A stretch of 64,000 nt of DNA from Nonomuraea ceibae (GTDB lineage Bacteria > Actinomycetota > Actinomycetes > Streptosporangiales > Streptosporangiaceae), in the NCBI RefSeq assembly GCF_019396325.1, contig NZ_JAHKRO010000004.1, positions 62,001-126,000 on the forward strand, in the 5' to 3' direction. Below the pieces are notes generated by a model that worked only from the letters and a program-made list of their open reading frames with translations, was not told where the DNA came from and searched no databases. Every line of letters starts with the position of its first letter. Position 1 is the first letter of the stretch. A program made the position numbers and the translations under genes. Positions 61,634 through 64,000 of this stretch are shown here, piece after piece.

Positions 61634-64000
61634 CGGGCACCCGCCGTGAAGAAGTCCGCGACGATCCGGGCGGAGGCGTCGCCGCGCTCGTCGGCGCACC
61701 ACAGCTCGCGGAAGGCGGCGTAGCGGCCGGCGTGGGCGGCGTGCACGGCGGGCAGGTCGCGCAGCGCCGCGACGAGGTCCGCGGTCGTCGTCACGCACGG
61801 GCCGGGGGCGATCGACGGCAGGTCGTGGTAGACGCCGCGCTCCGACAGCCGGTAGTCGTCCCAGTCGTCGATGAAGAACAGCATCGGCTTGCCGGTCAGC
61901 GCGTAGTCGCACATCACCGACGAGTAGTCCGTCAGCAGCGCGTCGGAGGCCAGCATCAGGTCGTTGATCTCCGGGTACGAGCCGGCCGGGCGGACGAAGT
62001 GCCGCAGCCGCTCCGGCGGTTTGTAACGTTCCACCGGATGCGTCCGCAGGATCAGCACCCACTCGTCCGCGAGCTCCCTGGCCATCAGCTCCAGGTCCAC
62101 CCGGACCGACCGGCCGCTGCCCTTGGCCTGGTCGCGGTAGGTGGGCGCGTACAGCAGCACCTTCTTGCCGGGCGGGATCTCCAGCCGCTCGCGCACCCCG
62201 TCGGCGCACGCCCCGCGCACCAGCGCGTCGCAGCGCGGCGTGCCGCAGCGGTAGACGCGGCCGGTGTAGCCGTTGGACGGCAGGAAGCAGCGCGAGAACT
62301 CGGCGCTCGGCGACACCAGCGCGTCCCACCGGGCGACCGCCCGCCGCCACTGGGCGCGCGGCCCGTCGAAGTCGCCGCGCAGGTCGGGCGCGTCGAAGCC
62401 GATCGACTTGATGCCCTGCCCGTGCCACGTCTGCAGGTAGCGGGTGCGGCGCGGCTTGGGGTAGTCGAGCGGGAAGCCGTGGCTGTCGACCCAGTAGCCG
62501 GCCCGGGCCATCGTCCAGACGTAGGCCCAGCTTCCGCGCCTGACCAGCCGCACGTCGGGCGGGAAGTTGCCGCGCCCCCTGGCCACCGACCACACCGCCT
62601 CGATCGGCAGGCCGCTGCGGCGCAGCTCCTCGTAGATGGCGCGCGGGCTGCCCGTGTAGCCCTTGCCGACGTCGGCCTCGAACAGCGCCAGGTCCCTGCG
62701 CGGCGGCACCACCTTGATCAGGGCCTTGTAGACGCGCAGCTTCAGCTTCGGCGTGCTCAGCCGCTTCAGCAGCCTGCGTCTGATCCGGCGCAGCAGCGAC
62801 CGGGCGGAGACGGCCCGCACGCACAGGTACGCCGCGTAGCCCTCGGCCTTGACCGTGCCGCCGGGCAGCTCGATCGGCTTCATCGCCGGGTCGACCAGCA
62901 GCCGGTCGGTGGTGGTGTGGCCGTCTGCGACCCGGGTGAACCCGATGCGCGGCTCGCACCGGCCCCTGGGCGTGAAGACGATCTCGCTCACGTAAGCGCA
63001 CTCGCCCGACGGCTGCGGGCTGATCGGCACCTTCTCGCCGCCCACCCGCAGGAACGCCTTCCACTCCACCGGCAGCACGCCGAACGGGTCGTAGGTGTGC
63101 ACGGTCATCCGGACCCGGTCGCCGTCCTGGCCGATCTCGGTCACCTCGTGCCGCAGCCGGGTGGCCGAGTACGGCAGCTCGGCCAGCCGCAGGTCCGTGA
63201 TGTCCATGCCCGGCGTGGCCGTCGTGCCCCAGTACGTCCGCCCGCCGACCTGCACGGCGGCCCGCGGCGGCGCCCCCGCCCCGGTGAGCGACCCGGCGGC
63301 GATGCGCAGGTCGTCCACCCGGTCGTCGAGGATGAGCCGGCAGCAGACCCGGTCCATCGGCCCGACCCGGTCGAACACCTCGGGCGCGATCTCCTCCAGG
63401 TACGGCCGGACGACCGCGGCGAACTCCTTGACCCACACCCGGTCCATCGTGGGCAGCGGGTTCAGGTAGACGCGCAGGTCCTGGCGCAGGAACCGGTACT
63501 GGCGGGCGGGCACCAGGTCGGCGGCCCCGTGCTCGCGCAGGATGTCGTCGCTCAGCCGGGCGGCGACGACCCGGTGGCGCACGTTGTCCATGTCCTTGAT
63601 GCTCAGCGAGATCGACGTGCCGCCGCGCGCCCGGTGCCAGTGGTAGACCACCCACGGCACGACGGCGAAGCGCCGCGCCAGCGCGTACAGCTCGGTGGCG
63701 AACACGTGGTCCTCGTAGTGGATGTCCTCCGGGAAGCGCAGCAGGTTGTCACGCAGGAAGCGCACGTCGTAGAGCTTGTTGGTGCTGAAGGAGTCCAGGA
63801 ACAGCTCGGGCTCCTCGCGGATGCCCTCGACGACTCGCCGCCGGGCGAACAGCGTCGGATAGTACGGCTTGAGCCGGCCGCTGGACTCGTACAGCCGGGA
63901 GATCTGGCCGGACACGAAGTCGGCCCCGGTCCGCTCGATCTCGGTCAGCAGGCTCTTGCAGGCGTGCCGGGGCAGCTCGTCGTCGCTGTCGAGGAACATC
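61630..64000 (-). CDS. Bifunctional GT2 / CDP-glycerol glycerophosphotransferase (TagF-like), cut by window
   Basis: 789 residues visible; the N-terminus lies beyond the window. The visible part opens inside a GT2 module at the DxD (FLDSDDELP), followed by linker domains to about residue 400. The C-terminal half is a TagF/TarF-type glycerophosphotransferase: TWHGQGIKSIGFD, LLYAPTYRDQAKG, LILRTHPVE and ASDALLTDYSSVMCDYALTGKPMLF. It polymerises or adds glycerol-phosphate units on a wall teichoic acid at the inner membrane face. Best evidence that this locus makes a teichoic-acid-like polymer. Confidence 0.93.
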   Translation of the reverse strand, partial: MFLDSDDELPRHACKSLLTEIERTGADFVSGQISRLYESSGRLKPYYPTLFARRRVVEGIREEPELFLDSFSTNKLYDVRFLRDNLLRFPEDIHYEDHVFATELYALARRFAVVPWVVYHWHRARGGTSISLSIKDMDNVRHRVVAARLSDDILREHGAADLVPARQYRFLRQDLRVYLNPLPTMDRVWVKEFAAVVRPYLEEIAPEVFDRVGPMDRVCCRLILDDRVDDLRIAAGSLTGAGAPPRAAVQVGGRTYWGTTATPGMDITDLRLAELPYSATRLRHEVTEIGQDGDRVRMTVHTYDPFGVLPVEWKAFLRVGGEKVPISPQPSGECAYVSEIVFTPRGRCEPRIGFTRVADGHTTTDRLLVDPAMKPIELPGGTVKAEGYAAYLCVRAVSARSLLRRIRRRLLKRLSTPKLKLRVYKALIKVVPPRRDLALFEADVGKGYTGSPRAIYEELRRSGLPIEAVWSVARGRGNFPPDVRLVRRGSWAYVWTMARAGYWVDSHGFPLDYPKPRRTRYLQTWHGQGIKSIGFDAPDLRGDFDGPRAQWRRAVARWDALVSPSAEFSRCFLPSNGYTGRVYRCGTPRCDALVRGACADGVRERLEIPPGKKVLLYAPTYRDQAKGSGRSVRVDLELMARELADEWVLILRTHPVERYKPPERLRHFVRPAGSYPEINDLMLASDALLTDYSSVMCDYALTGKPMLFFIDDWDDYRLSERGVYHDLPSIAPGPCVTTTADLVAALRDLPAVHAAHAGRYAAFRELWCADERGDASARIVADFFTAGAR

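Overview
The window is high-GC DNA from an actinomycete. The left end has the order groEL1 (His-rich tail) - sigD - DUF5319 gene - guaB - guaB3, which I know from Mycobacterium tuberculosis and other actinobacteria. GTG and TTG starts and ATGA/GTGA overlaps are common. Gene content (WblC-free groEL/sigD interval, LuxR-like and TetR regulators, Ser/Thr kinase, wall-polymer genes) would suit a Streptosporangiaceae member such as Nonomuraea, but I cannot fix the genus from sequence alone. I see no tRNA, rRNA, CRISPR array, transposase or integrase.

Region 1 (1-16.4 kb), housekeeping and small metabolism: 5'-truncated groEL, the ECF sigma factor SigD followed by a tiny translationally coupled ORF that resembles only the sigma-binding N-terminus of anti-sigma factor RsdA, a DUF5319 gene, a TrmB/LuxR-type regulator, guaB with a strongly structured leader, and guaB3. 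Two SAM methyltransferases, a TetR gene, a DsbA/FrnE-like protein and an APH-like kinase follow. A minus-strand operon (SIS isomerase/deaminase, GalNAc/GlcNAc-6-P deacetylase, PfkB kinase, class II aldolase) with a divergent DeoR regulator gives a complete amino-sugar phosphate catabolic route.

Region 2 (16.5-37.6 kb), mixed metabolism and signalling: glpD, a beta-propeller lipoprotein next to a membrane Ser/Thr kinase whose extracellular part also looks propeller-like, a semialdehyde dehydrogenase facing a group II PLP decarboxylase with a divergent Lrp regulator, a GNAT, a cysteine-synthase-like protein in which the PLP lysine is arginine, a DUF885 metallopeptidase-like protein, guaA, a DUF1905/VOC pair, a methyltransferase/PIG-L deacetylase pair, and a secreted M9 collagenase divergent from a LysR gene, then a TetR gene.

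Region 3 (37.6-64 kb), surface-glycan locus: a minus-strand run encodes an acyl carrier protein, ketoreductase, AMP ligase, LuxE-like and LuxC-like proteins (no luxAB), a large membrane protein, a GT2-GtrA protein, a methyltransferase and a polysaccharide deacetylase. Next comes a full pseudaminic-acid set (pseB, pseC, pseH, pseG, pseI and an SpsF/PseF-type cytidylyltransferase) in three convergent/divergent blocks. It is interleaved with three TagF-type GT2 proteins (one carrying a CDP-glycerol glycerophosphotransferase domain and cut by the window edge), a possible GT-B enzyme, a CDP-alcohol phosphotransferase, a sulfotransferase and a GT4. My best reading is a cell-wall teichoic/teichulosonic-acid type polymer carrying pseudaminic acid, possibly acylated and sulfated; this is inference from neighbourhood.
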